DNA from: Cyanophora paradoxa
Lineage: Eukaryota > Glaucocystophyceae > Cyanophorales > Cyanophoraceae
Assembly (NCBI GenBank): GCA_004431415.1
Contig: QPMI01000681.1
Span: forward strand, 1 to 29,862
Length of the DNA: 29,862 bases
Reading direction: 5' to 3'
Shown here: piece after piece, positions 18,401 through 27,974 of the stretch
Position numbering within the stretch: the first letter of the stretch is position 1
Layout of the letters: each line of letters starts with the position of its first letter
The notes under the pieces: generated by a model
What the model was told of the DNA's origin: nothing
Databases searched by the model: none
What the model saw: the letters and a program-made list of their open reading frames with translations, nothing else
Position numbers and translations under genes: made by a program

Positions 18401-20261
18401 TACGTCCATATCAATGAGCTCATCGAGTTGAGAAGAGCTTGAGGTATCTTCCTTGTCGCCAGCAGCTATATCAGCATCTGGATGAGGGTCGGGACCGGTG
18501 CGCTGAAGGCTTGGCGATTCGAGTGCGACCTAAATGCAGTATCTCATGGCGAATCTCAAGCTAAAGAAGATCGAGGACGCACAGTGCTCATGAAGTGCTT
18601 CAGAGCATGGAGATCCTCCAGTGTCCGTGTCCGGTTCTTTGCTGGTTCACCTCGAAACTGCAACCGACAAGCGTTCGCCTGAGCTTGCCGAGCCGCTTCT
18701 GTCACCTGGATAAGTTGGTCTTAGATTCCATTCGATCAATTCTTTGAGCTGCAGAGCACCTCATCAAGCCAATCAACACAACTCTGAAATTTGGGCCTCG
18801 AAACGCTCCCTTTGTGCCCACAAACAGGTGCGCAGTGCACGCAAGCATCTGGCAGGGGCAGGTCGACGATGATGTCCTCCACATAATGCACTTGGGGGTC
18901 CAGATCTGCAAACATGATAAGACAAAGAGGCGGCGTGCAGATTTCACAGAGAAACGCACAGATCTCGAAGGGTGCATGTGCTTGTCGCCTTCTGCCAGCG
19001 CCACCAGCGTCGCCGCCCGCTGCGCCGTCCAGGGCGCCACCCGCCGCGCCGCCTCCCGTGCCGCTCCCGCGCCGCCTCCCGCGCCGCCTCCCGCGCCGCC
19101 TCCCGCGCGCCTCCGCGCCGCCACCGGGCCGGGGGAGGGGGAGGGACAGGGCCGGGGGGGGGGGCGGGCCCGGGGGGAGGGCGGGGCCGGGGAGGGACGG
19201 GCCCGGGGGAGGGGCGGGCCGGGGGGAGGGGGGGGGGGGGAGGGGCGGGCCCGGGGGAGGGGCGGGCCCGGGGGAGGGGCGGGCCCGGGGGGAGGGCGGG
19301 GCCGGGGGGAGGGGGGGCGGGGGAGGGGCGGGCCCGGGGGAGGGGCGGCCCGGGGGAGGGGCGGGCCGGGGGAGGGGCGGGGCCGGGGGAGGACGGGCCC
19401 GGGGGAGGGGCGGGCCCGGGGGAGGGACGGGCCCGGGGGAGGGCGGGGCCGGGGGGAGGGCGGGGCCCGGGGGAGGGGAGGGGCGGGGACAAGCTCAAGG
19501 CCGGAGCCGCCCCCGAGGCCGCCCACGAGGCCACCACCCGCCGCGCGGCCCGCCAGAAGGGGGTTGGGAGATGAGCTGGAGGTCCACTCCATCTCTTCCT
19601 CCCAAGAGTGTGCTCCTGGGGTCGACATGCTGCGCAGTCGGCATAAGACACCGAAAAGCAGCGATCGCTTGCCAATGAGAAGGCGGTGGACGTCAAGCCC
19701 GCGGCGACCGTTAGAACTGAGAACCCAGAAGCGATCGCCGGCCCAGCAGCTCTTTGTTAGAGGTCGGACTCGCTGGGTATGGCGCCGAACACAAAGCGAT
19801 CGCCGAGCAATGAGAAGCTCTATGCGCGGGGCAGATCTAGCGATCCAATTGAATAGAGAATCTCTATGCGAGCAAGCTCGCAGCGCTACGGAGGCGGGCA
19901 CGCACTGCAGGCGTTGGCGTTGGCTGGTGCGACGAACTTGAAGCAGCTCCTGCGCAAGCGATCGCCGTCAGAGAGCCTTCTCATCGCTCCGGCGATCGCT
20001 AGCCCTGGTACCGAGTACTCCGGGGCGATCGCCAGCGCGAACCGTCGGACGACGGACGCGGCGCCGGCGATCGCTTGAAAAGGCCCCGGCCAGATCCGAG
20101 CCCACGGCCGGCGGCATAGTGAACATAGTGCCAAAATTTCGCTCCGAAAACACGCTTTTTAGAAGGATCGGAAGAAAGCGCGCCCAGCAGTCCGAGGGGC
20201 GGTTCCGGGACGTACCTACTGACTCAGAGCTGCTTGCGCTGGGCCCGCCGGGCGACGCCAT
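15451..20261 (-). CDS. Gene D, reference copy: unknown ~1,170-aa protein in 13 exons
   Basis: I do not recognise this protein. Proposed exons: 20261-20220, 19615-18960, 18905-18760, 18705-18583, 18529-18404, 18355-17981, 17927-17800, 17743-17568, 17498-17011, 16909-16814, 16750-16548, 16500-16364, 16254-15451. After restoring bases present in the other copies, exon lengths fit the phases exactly (for example 49, 41, 42, 164, 32 and 68 codons, and 268 codons plus stop). Approximate residues: 15-229 a Pro/Gly/Ala/Arg-rich linker encoded by the minisatellite; 590-610 an Ala-rich helix-like stretch followed by a basic patch G-K-G-R-K-R-K that could be a nuclear signal; 853-880 an acidic then Pro-rich piece (V-D-V-D-I-D-V, V-P-P-P-Y); 1019-1037 a hydrophobic stretch. 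No signal peptide is evident. In this copy exons 3, 6, 9, 11 and 13 contain one-base indels against the consensus. An alternative start is the ATG at 19628, just inside the intron-1 acceptor. Confidence 0.8.
16255..16363 (-). other. Intron 12 of gene D (109 or 94 nt), polypyrimidine-rich
   Basis: Acceptor GTCGCAG is preceded by CTGAC and a pyrimidine tract of about 55 nt on the sense strand (plus strand 16292-16345). Two donors fit phase 2: GTACAG at 16363 and GTACCC at 16348. Both keep the reading frame, so the end of the preceding exon is uncertain by five residues. Confidence 0.7.
16501..16547 (-). other. Intron 11 of gene D (47 nt)
   Basis: Donor GTACGA after K-V-Q-Q, acceptor AAACTCAG, CTCAC motif near the 3' end, phase 0. 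This is the shortest intron in the model. It joins K-V-Q-Q to P-N-G-A-G-Q-L-V-D. Confidence 0.75.
16751..16813 (-). other. Intron 10 of gene D (63-64 nt)
   Basis: Donor GTGCGT after P-E-L-A, acceptor CGGTGCAG, branch-like CTCTAAT, phase 0. A TAA lies within the branch-like motif in the frame that reads on from the upstream exon region. The downstream exon is 68 codons in consensus. Confidence 0.8.
16910..17010 (-). other. Intron 9 of gene D (about 101 nt), two C runs
   Basis: Proposed donor GTTCGA after S-P-M-E (a weak donor), acceptor CTCCACAG, phase 0. Two C runs on the sense strand vary in length between copies, which would scatter the frame if translated. With the intron removed, the upstream exon is exactly 164 codons after phase and the next is 32. 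In gene A the segment is 99 nt and open, so translation of it cannot be fully excluded. Confidence 0.6.
17499..17567 (-). other. Intron 8 of gene D (69 nt) with homopolymer tract
   Basis: Donor GTATGC, acceptor GACGCAG, phase 2 on both sides (TG plus G gives Trp). On the sense strand a long G run starts a few bases after the donor. It is followed by a T run and a CTTACC branch-like motif. Splicing it out joins two long clean exons, which explains why a length-variable run can sit in the middle of the gene. Confidence 0.88.
17531..17557. repeat. Interrupted C tract in intron 8, gene D
   Basis: Same interrupted form as in genes B and C. Confidence 0.95.
17744..17799 (-). other. Intron 7 of gene D (56 nt)
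   Basis: Donor GTGCAC after M-E, acceptor ATATTAG, branch-like CTTAAT about 13 nt before the AG, phase 0. A second possible donor, GTAACA at 17769, is also phase 0 but would leave an intron of only 26 nt; I prefer the 56-nt form. The 3' part is the most A/T-rich stretch in the unit. Confidence 0.8.
17928..17980 (-). other. Intron 6 of gene D (53 nt)
   Basis: Donor GTACGT, acceptor GATGCAG, phase 1 on both sides (A plus CC gives a Thr codon). Copies A, B and F have one more C in the run after the donor, which does not matter if the segment is spliced out. Confidence 0.85.
18356..18403 (-). other. Intron 5 of gene D (48 nt)
   Basis: Donor GTAAGC after I-D-M-D, acceptor CACTGCAG, branch-like CTCAC just before the AG, phase 0. 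It is open and 48 nt long, so retention would be in frame. I favour splicing because the sites are strong and the length matches its neighbours. Confidence 0.65.
18530..18582 (-). other. Intron 4 of gene D (53 nt)
   Basis: Donor GTGCGT, acceptor GCATTTAG, phase 0. An in-frame TGA lies inside. The flanking exons are exactly 41 and 42 codons. Confidence 0.85.
18706..18759 (-). other. Intron 3 of gene D (54 nt)
   Basis: Donor GTGCTC after D-W-L-D-E, acceptor TTATCCAG, phase 0. The intron contains an in-frame TGA, so it must be removed to reach the next exon (V-T-E-A-A-R). Gene A has a C in place of the A six bases before the acceptor end (TTCTCCAG). Confidence 0.8.
18906..18959 (-). other. Intron 2 of gene D (54 nt)
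   Basis: Donor GTGCGT, acceptor TTTGCAG, branch-like CTTATC 10-15 nt before the AG, phase 0 on both sides. It is 54 nt and contains no stop, so retention would add 18 residues without a frameshift. The downstream exon gives 49 codons if the C run just after the acceptor is four long, as in genes A, C and F; genes B, D and E show five. Confidence 0.6.
19043..19110 (-). repeat. 12-bp repeat coding an R-E-A-A-like stretch (gene D)
   Basis: Copies of GCGCCGCCTCCC (12 bp) lie between the minisatellite and the V-A-P-W-T-A-Q segment. Twelve is a multiple of three, so copy-number changes keep frame. In the frame that leads into intron 2 it reads A-R-E-A repeats on the minus strand. Equivalent stretches lie near 3226-3290, 8517-8590, 13818-13892, 24245-24310 and 29465-29545. 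Confidence 0.75.
19125..19489. repeat. 17-bp G-rich minisatellite, unit 4
   Basis: Same repeat and the longest complete tract, about 365 bp, with the most regular run of 17-bp copies (around 19250-19440). It is 12 bp longer than in gene C, a multiple of three. Confidence 0.95.
19616..20219 (-). other. Intron 1 of gene D (long, palindrome-rich)
   Basis: Donor GTAGGT after the codon TCA and acceptor CCAG before GAG; both sides are phase 0, about 604 nt. It holds all seven GCGATCGC octamers and the 150-bp element that is doubled in genes A and B. Another acceptor, CTGCGCAG (exon from 19629), lies 14 nt upstream in the sense direction and has a CTTAT motif before it. I cannot exclude further small exons inside, or a promoter for an ATG at 19628. 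Confidence 0.5.
19661..20074. promoter_or_regulatory. GCGATCGC octamer cluster, intron 1 of gene D
   Basis: Seven octamers in the same order as in gene C, all lying inside the proposed 604-nt first intron. Confidence 0.6.
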
Positions 20262-20678
20262 GGTTGAGAGATCGAATCCCTGCGCGCCGCCTTACAGCGG
20301 CCGAGGAAGGGGCGACGGCTGCAGAATTCGATGATGTGAACCTCGGACAAGCGAAAGCGTGTAGCTAGCGCGCCGCGGCGCCGCGGGTGAGCCGATGAAG
20401 CGAGCGATGTGTACTCTCGCGTGCGCGGGCGCGGCGAAGTCGCCTGCGGGGCGGGCGTGGCGCCGCGGGGCTGAGCACGGCGCGCGCGCTGCGAAGCGCT
20501 ATGCGCGAGCTTTGCGCGAGCTTTGCGTCGACGCCGCGCGCCTCACTTTCGAAGTCGGGGTACCCCCGACTCATTCCCCCTAAACTTGGGGCTCGGTGGC
20601 TTAAAAGCGAAGGCTCTGGGGTACATCGACGAAATTTGACTTGCTCACAAAATTGCAAGGCGCTCAAGAACTCTACGC
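20262..20678 (-). promoter_or_regulatory. Spacer between genes E and D (417 bp)
   Basis: Same content; inverted repeat at about 20553-20571. The start context of gene D (CTCAACCATGGCG on the sense strand) is intact. Confidence 0.5.
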
Positions 20679-23600
20679 TCACTGGAAGTTCAACTGCGGC
20701 CCTACAAACTGCTTGCACCGCTCCACTAGCTCATCTAGTCTACCTGGGTCAGCAAACCGATCCTCCTCGGCCACTAGCGGCTTGCGGAACCATTCTTTCG
20801 CAACCGCAACAAATGGTGCGCAGTCCATGGGCTGCGCTGGTGGTGCCCGCGCATACCACCCGACCCCATCGAGGCGAGAAAAGAATCTCGAGCACGCGGT
20901 CAGCTCGGCATCTTGCCTTGAAGATGGAGCCAGCGGTCGTGTGGAAGGTCATATCATGCACAGGCTCCGAGAGCTGAAGGAGGGCCTGCACTAATGCAGC
21001 GGCGTGACTCTTGATGGTGACTCTGCTCGTGATATATATGAGCTCGAGGCAATCAGCAAGAGTGGTTACTGATATCCATGGACAGAAAAAGGAAACCACA
21101 AGTAGAAAAAGGAAGAGGCGCACGGCCAGTGGTCCCACTCGAGATTGGTGAAGCCCCGGAGATAACCATTGTTGCCTCCGGTGTTGTTCCCGGTACATCA
21201 AGCCGGTGCACTTGACTGGAGACGCTGCAGCGCGCGGCACCTTGCGTGGCCGTGCACTCCAGTGCACCGTCGTTTGGCGGTAGGCGAGCCAGCTTCTCGA
21301 CGTACGCACGTGCTGCGGGGCTCGCTGCCCTCGCGTCCCGTATCGCGGTTGCGACCACGGCGATGCTCCCCCGTACCGATCTGGAGCCTCTTCCTCCCGT
21401 GACATTGCAGGGAACAGTGCAGTTTCGCCTTCAGGGTATTGCTCAGCGCGTTGAAGTATCGGTTCTCGGTGTTCGCACGCTGCGACGCGCCCAAGTCAGA
21501 GCACGTTCAGCGGGAGAAGGGAAATAAGAAGGAAAAGAAACAAAGGAAAAGAAAGAAAAGAGAAGGGGGTACGCGGACCGTCTGTACAAGCAGGACAGGA
21601 TGGGTGTCGGAATAGGCCGCTCAGGTGTGCCTAGCCATAGAGGCTTGTTTCGCCTCGTGTATGGCGGAGGCACATACGCCTCAACATCGATGTCCACATC
21701 GACCAATTGTCCCGCGCCGTTTGGCTGAGTTTCTCGTGAGCTTGAGCATTTGCGATAACGTTGCTCGTACCTGTTGGACTTTCCGTGTAGTTCTCCTGTA
21801 TGCCGTCGCGCCGAGTTCGTCCACCTCGGGGTACTCCTCTCCAGAGTCGTTGCCCCCATTCAGCATCCGGTGTGTTAGAACATCTGACTTGGAGCCCATC
21901 TGTTCCAGCACTGCAGCCACTTGCTTCAGAGCCTGAAAGCTGTTCTCCGCTGCGCGACCTGTACCGTATTTCTCCTGCACCGGATTAGGTTCAGTAACCC
22001 CTTCTGTGGCGTCGTCTTCGTACCCTCGCACGCACCGCCAGCTCTGGCTTCATGCGCAGCCGGGTGAAGAGCTCGTTCGCCGGCGCTTCGTGGTGGAGAA
22101 CGCAGGTTTCCCATTGCTCGTGGCACGCCTGTGGAGAACGGCAGGGTACGCGCATCAGCTCCACGTGTCGGGGGGGGGGTACGCGTAGCGAAGGGGGAGG
22201 GGGTTGGAGGGGGGTAGTCGACCTCCATTGACTTGGCGCCTGTTCGGGAGCCGGGCCTGGGTCTTGACCTGCTTGCCGCGCGCCTCCCACGCTGCTCGCG
22301 CCCGCCTTGCGTTGCCGTGCTCCTCTCGTCGAATGCCTTGGCTAGATCTACAAGCCTTTGAATATGAGCTGGTTGGCAATTGTCGCCCACCGCCGAAAAC
22401 GCGATTTGCGGACAAGGTCTGAGAAGATAATGCCGACTGATATGCTGCTTGCCGGCCCTGCAAGAAGGCGAAAGAAGCTCCTTGCCGCTCTTCCGAACAG
22501 CCTGCAGGACCTGCACATCGCTTGCAATCTTGCCGCCACGACCGACATCCCTGTTGCCTCCGTACGCGTTGCACTTCCGAAGAAGCTTCTTCACCTCCGG
22601 GTACGACACGAGATCGTCCTGCGCCTTGCGCTTCCGCCCTTTCCCACGTGGCAACTCTTCCACCAACGCGGCCTCTGCAGCTGCTGCTGCAAGCTCCACA
22701 CATGCATGAAGCCTGCGTCGCCATTGGTAAGAAAAAAAACTTTCCCCCCCCCCCCCCCCCCCCCCCCCCCCGGATGCATACCACAGCTGGAGTGATTCGC
22801 CTTCCCGTGTCTGCTGCTGTGCTGCGTGCACTGATTGAGCGAGACTGCGGAACTGGCCCTTCATTTCTTCCTTCGTGCCAAGTACATTGCTTGCTGGCTG
22901 AGCCCGAGAGTCGCTTGCATACGCAGAAGGTTGATTTCAGACTGTCCGTTTGTGACCTAATATAAAATTAAGAACATGTTACGAAAAGACAGAGCATGAA
23001 AGCATCGTGCACCTCCATGAAAGCATTTGCAAGACTTGTGCCCGTGCAGGCTCACGGTCCAACTCAGCGTCTCCTGGCCGCAGGGCCAGAAGCTGTGTGA
23101 GCACAGCAGCAGCTGAGCGGATCTCGCCATCATCAGGGGCTGCATCACATTTCGGTTTTCAAAATAGAATGCAGTGATTTGAAGGGACGTACTGTAGAAA
23201 TCGAGTGATGAATTGCTCGATCGCCCGTAGAAGAACACCTCTATCCAGAGCGATAGAACATCTTCGATTCAACAGCGTATGATCGTTTGTCATCGCTAGT
23301 ACTTGTGTCATCCTTGCCCTCCTGAAAGTCCAGAGACAAGATGACCTGACCGGGCAGCAAGTAAGCAGAAGAAGCACGAGGCAAGCTGGCATGGACACGT
23401 GCCAGATCTATCTCTCGCAGTCGTCTCTCACGGATGTAGATCTTGTTGGTATAGAAGCTCGTCACCCGGGCCTTTAGCCAGTCGTAGTGCCTGGCTCGAA
23501 GGTCCGTATCCACTGCAAACTCACCGTGCGCCCCTGGCACGCCAAGGCCCAGAAATGCACACTGTGCTGCAGTGAGTGCCGTGCTTCAACTGGCCAAGAT

Positions 23601-25425
23601 AGATAGATGCTTACGTCCATATCAATGAGCTCATCGAGTTGAGAAGAGCTTGAGGTATCTTCCTTGTCGCCAGCAGCTATATCAGCATCTGGATGAGGGT
23701 CGGACGGTGCGCTGAAGGCTTGGCGATTCGATCGACCTAAATGCAGTATCTCATGGCGAATCTCAAGCTAAAGAAGATCGAGGACGCACAGTGCTCATGA
23801 AGTGCTTCAGAGCATGGAGATCCTCCAGTGTCCGTGTCCGTTCTTTGCTGGTTTCACCTCGAAACTGCAACCGACAAGCGTTCGCCTGAGCTTGCCGAGC
23901 CGCTTCTGTCACCTGGATAAGTTGGTCTTAGATTCCATTCGATCAATTCTTTGAGCTGCAGAGCACCTCATCAAGCCAATCAACACAACTCTGAAATTTG
24001 GGCCTCGAAACGCTCCCTTTGTGCCCACAAACAGGTTGCGCAGTGCACGCAAGCATCTGCAGGGGCAGGTCGACGATATGTCCTCCACATAATGCACTTG
24101 GGGGTCCAGATCTGCAAACATGATAAGACAAAGAGGCGGCGTGCAGATTTCACAGAGAAACGCACAGATCTCGAAGGGTGCATGTGCTTGTCGCCTTCTG
24201 CCAGCGCCACCAGCGTCGCCGCCCGCTGCGCCGTCCAGGCGCCACCCGCCGCGCCGCCTCCCGTGCCGCCTCCCGCGCCGCCTCCCCGCCTCCCGCCGCC
24301 TCCCGCCGCTCCGCGCGCCACCGGGCCGGGGGAGGGGAGGGACAGGGCCGGGGGGGGCGGCCCGGGGGGAGGGCGGGCCGGGGGGAGGGACGGGCCCGGG
24401 GAGGGGCGGGCGGGGGGGGGGGGCGGGGAGGGGCGGCCCGGGGGGAGGCGGCCGGGGGAGGGCGGGCCCGGGGGAGGGCGGGCCGGGGGGGGGGGGGCGG
24501 GGGAGGGCGGCCCGGGGGAGGGGCGGCCCGGGGGAGGGCGGCCCGGGGGAGGGCGGGCCGGGGGGACGGGCCGGGGGAGGGCGGGCCGGGGGAGGGACGG
24601 GCCCGGGGAGGGGCGGGCCGGGGGAGGGGCGGGGCCCGGGGAGGGAGGCGGACAAGCTCAAGCCGGAGCGCCCCCGAGGCCGCCCACGAGGCCACCACCC
24701 GCGCGCGGCCGCCAGAAGGGTTGGAGATGAGCTGGAGGTCCACTCCATCTCTTCCTCCCCAAAGAGTGTGCTCCTGGGGTCGACATGCTGGCAGTTCGGG
24801 CATAAGACACCGAAAAGCAGCGATCGCTTGGCCAATGAGAAGGCGGTGGACGTCAAGCCCGCGGCGACCGTTAGAACTGAGAACCCAGAAGCGATCGCCG
24901 GCCCAGCAGCTCTTTGTTAGAGGTCGGACTCGCTGGGTATGGCGCCGAACACAAAGCGATCGCCGAGCAATGAGAAGGCTCTATGCGCGGGCAGATCTAG
25001 CGATCCAATTGAATAGAGAATCTCTATGCGAGCAAGCTCGCAGCGCTACGGGAGGCGGCACGCACTGCAGGCGTTGGCGTTGGCTGGTGCGACGAACTTG
25101 AAGCAGCTCCTGCGCAAGCGATCGCCGGTCAGAGAGCCTTCTCATCGCTCCGGCGATCGCTAGGCCCTGGTACCGAGTACTCCGGGGCGATCGCCAGCGC
25201 GAACCGTCGGACGACGGACGCGGCGCCGGCGATCGCTTGAAAAAGGCCCCGGCCAGATCCGAGCCCACGGCCGGCGGGCATAGTGAACATAGTGCCAAAA
25301 TTTCGCTCCGAAAACACGCTTTTAGAAGGATCGGAAGAAAGCGCGCCCAGGCAGGTCCGAGGGGCGGTTCCGGACGTACCTACTGACTCAGAGCTGCTTG
25401 CGCTGGGCCCGCCGGGCGACGCCAT
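20679..25425 (-). CDS. Gene E, unknown spliced protein, complete copy
   Basis: Complete copy: the start codon is at 25425 in the context CAACCATGG, and the TGA is at 20681-20679. Exon order is as in gene D. Its distinctive change is in intron 10 near 21981-21996, where two bases are lost, so the intron reads through in frame (V-T-E-P-N-P-V-Q-E-K). In all other copies that intron holds a TAA inside a CTCTAAT branch-like motif. This makes the read-through look fortuitous and supports the intron. The intron-8 C tract is uninterrupted (22744-22771), as in genes A and F. There is one copy of the 150-bp intron-1 element and seven GCGATCGC octamers. Several other one-base losses break the raw frame, for example in the exon near 22100-22330. 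Confidence 0.75.
22744..22771. repeat. Uninterrupted C tract in intron 8, gene E
   Basis: About 28 Cs without a break. The T run before the branch-like motif has lost an A compared with genes A to D (TTTCC in place of TTTACC on the plus strand), as in gene F. Confidence 0.95.
24322..24651. repeat. 17-bp G-rich minisatellite, unit 5
   Basis: Same repeat, about 330 bp, with several merged G runs of nine or more. Confidence 0.95.
24820..25236. promoter_or_regulatory. GCGATCGC octamer cluster, intron 1 of gene E
   Basis: Seven octamers in the same order as in gene C. All are intact although one-base losses surround them. Confidence 0.6.
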
Positions 25426-25844
25426 GGTTGAGAGATCGAATCCCTGCGCGCGCCTTACAGCGGCCGAGGAAGGGCGACGGCTGCAGAATTCGATGATGTG
25501 AACTCGGACAAGCGAAAGCGTGTAGCTAGCGCGCCGCCGGCGCCGCGGGTGAGCCGATGAAGCGAGCGATGTGTACTCCTCGCCGTGCGCGGGCGCGGCG
25601 AAGTCGCCTGCGGGGCGGGCTGGCGCCGCGGGGCTGAGCACGGCGCGCGCGCTGCGAAGCGCTATGCGCGAGCTTTGCGCGAGCTTTGCGTCGACGCCGC
25701 GCGCCTCACTTTCGAAGGTCGGGGTACCCCCCGACTCATTCCCCCCTAAACTTGGGGGCTCGGTGGCTAAAAGCGAAGGCTCTGGGGTACATCGACGAAA
25801 TTTGACTTGCTCCACAAATTGCAAGGCGCTCAAGAACTCTACGC
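25426..25844 (-). promoter_or_regulatory. Spacer between genes F and E (419 bp)
   Basis: Same content; inverted repeat at about 25717-25736. Scattered one-base losses, for example near 25451, 25503 and 25620. Confidence 0.5.
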
Positions 25845-27943
25845 TCACTGGAAGTTCAACTGCGGCCCTACAAACTGCTTGCACCGCTCCACTAGCTCAT
25901 CTAGTCTACCTGGGTCAGCAAACCGATCCTCCTCGGCCATAGCGGCTTGCGGAACCATTCTTTCGCAACCGCAACAAATGGTGCGCAGTCCATTGGGCTG
26001 CGCTGGTGGTGCCCGGCGCATACCACCCGACCCCATCGAGGCGAGAAAAGAATCTCGAGCACGCGGTCAGCTCGGCATCTTGCCTTGAAGATGGAGCCAG
26101 CGGTCGTGTGGAAGGTCATATCATGCACAGGCTCCGAGAGCTGAAGGAGGGCCTGCACTAATGCAGCGGCGTGACTCTTGATGGTGACTCTGCTCGTGAT
26201 ATATATGAGCTCGAGGCAATCAGCAAGAGTGGTTACTGATATCCATGGACAGAAAAAGGAAACCACAAGTAGAAAAAGGAAGAGGCGCACGGCCAGTGGT
26301 CCCACTCGAGATTGGTGAAGCCCCGGAGGATAACCATTGTTGCCTCCGGTGTTGTTCCCGGTACATCAAGCCGGTGCACTTGACTGGAGACGCTGCAGCG
26401 CGCGGCACCTTGCGTGGCCGTGCACTCCAGTGCACCGTCGTTTGGCGGTAGGCGAGCCAGCTTCTCGACGTACGCACGTGCTGCGGGGCTCGCTGCCCTC
26501 GCGTCCCGTATCGCGGTTGCGACCACGCGGCGCGCGACGGCGATCTCCCCCGTACCGATCTGAGCCTCCTTCCTCCCGTGACATTGCAGGGAACCAGTGC
26601 AGTTTCGCCTTCAGGGTATTGCTCAGCGCGTTGAAGTATCGGTTCTCGGTGTTCGCCACGCTGCGACGCGCCCAAGTCAGAGCACGTTCAGCAGAAGGGA
26701 AATAAGAAGGAAAAGAAACAAAGGAAAAGAAAGAAAAGAGAAGGGGGTACGCGGACCGTCTGTACAAGCAGGACAGGATGGGTGTCGGAATAGGCCGCTC
26801 AGGTGTGCCTAGCCATAGAGGCTTGTTTCGCCTCGTGTATGGCGGAGGCACATACGCCTCAACATCGATGTCCACATCGACCAATTGTCCCGCGCCGTTT
26901 GGCTGAGTTTCTCGTGAGCTTGAGCATTTGCGATAACCGTTGCTCGTACCTGTTGGACTTTCCGTGTAGTTCTCCTGTATGCCGTCGCGCCGAGTTCGTC
27001 CACCTCGGGGTACTCCTCTCCAGAGTCGTTCCCCATTCAGCATCCATTCAGCATTGTGTTAGAACATCTGACTTGGAGCCCATCTGTTCCAGCACTGCAG
27101 CCACTTGCTTCAGAGCCTGAAAGCTGTTCTCCGCTGCGCGACCTGTACCGTATTTCTCCTGCACCGGAATTAGAGTTCAGTAACCCCTTCTGTGGCGTCG
27201 TCTTCGTACCCCTCGCACGCACCGCCAGCTCTGGCTTCATGCGCAGCCGGGTGAAGAGCTCGTTCGCCGGCGCTTCGTGGTGGAGAACGGCAGGGTTTCC
27301 CATTGCCTCGTGGCACGCCTGTGGAGAACCGGCAGGTACGCGCATCAGCTCCACGTGTCGGGGGGGGGGGGGGTACGCGTAGCGAAGGGGAGGGGGGTTG
27401 GAGGGGGGGGGGTAGTCGAACCTCCATTGGACTTGCGCGCCTTTCGGGAGCCGGGCCTGGGTCTTGACCTGCTTGCCGCGCGGCCTCCCACGCTGCTCGC
27501 GCCCGCCTTGCGTTGCCGTGCTCCTCGTCGTCGAATGCCTTGGCTAGATCTACAAGGCCTTTGAATATGAGCTGGTTGGCAATTGTCGCCCACCGCGAAA
27601 ACGCGATTTGCGGACAAGGTCTGAGAAGATAATGCCGACTGATATGCTGCTTGCCGGCCCTGCAAGAAGGCGAAAAGCTCCTTGCCGCTCTTCCGAACAG
27701 CCTGCAGGACCTGCACATCGCTTGCAATCTTGCCGCCACGACCGACATCCCTGTTGCCTCCGTACGCGTTGCACTTCCGAAGAAGCTTCTTCACCTCGGG
27801 TACGACACGAGATCGTCCTGCGCCTTGCGCTTCCGCCCTTTCCCACGTGGCAACTCTTCCACCAACGCGGGCCTCTGCAGCTGCTGCTGCAAGTCCACAC
27901 ATGCATGAAGCCTGCGTCGCCATTGGTAAAAAAAAAAACTTTT

Positions 27944-27974
<31 letters not shown>

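Noticed and set aside
21926-22031. In-frame read-through V-T-E-P-N-P-V-Q-E-K in gene E as the true coding sequence
   Set aside because: It depends on two base losses found in this copy only. All other copies have a TAA there within a branch-like motif, and the spliced model closes exactly.
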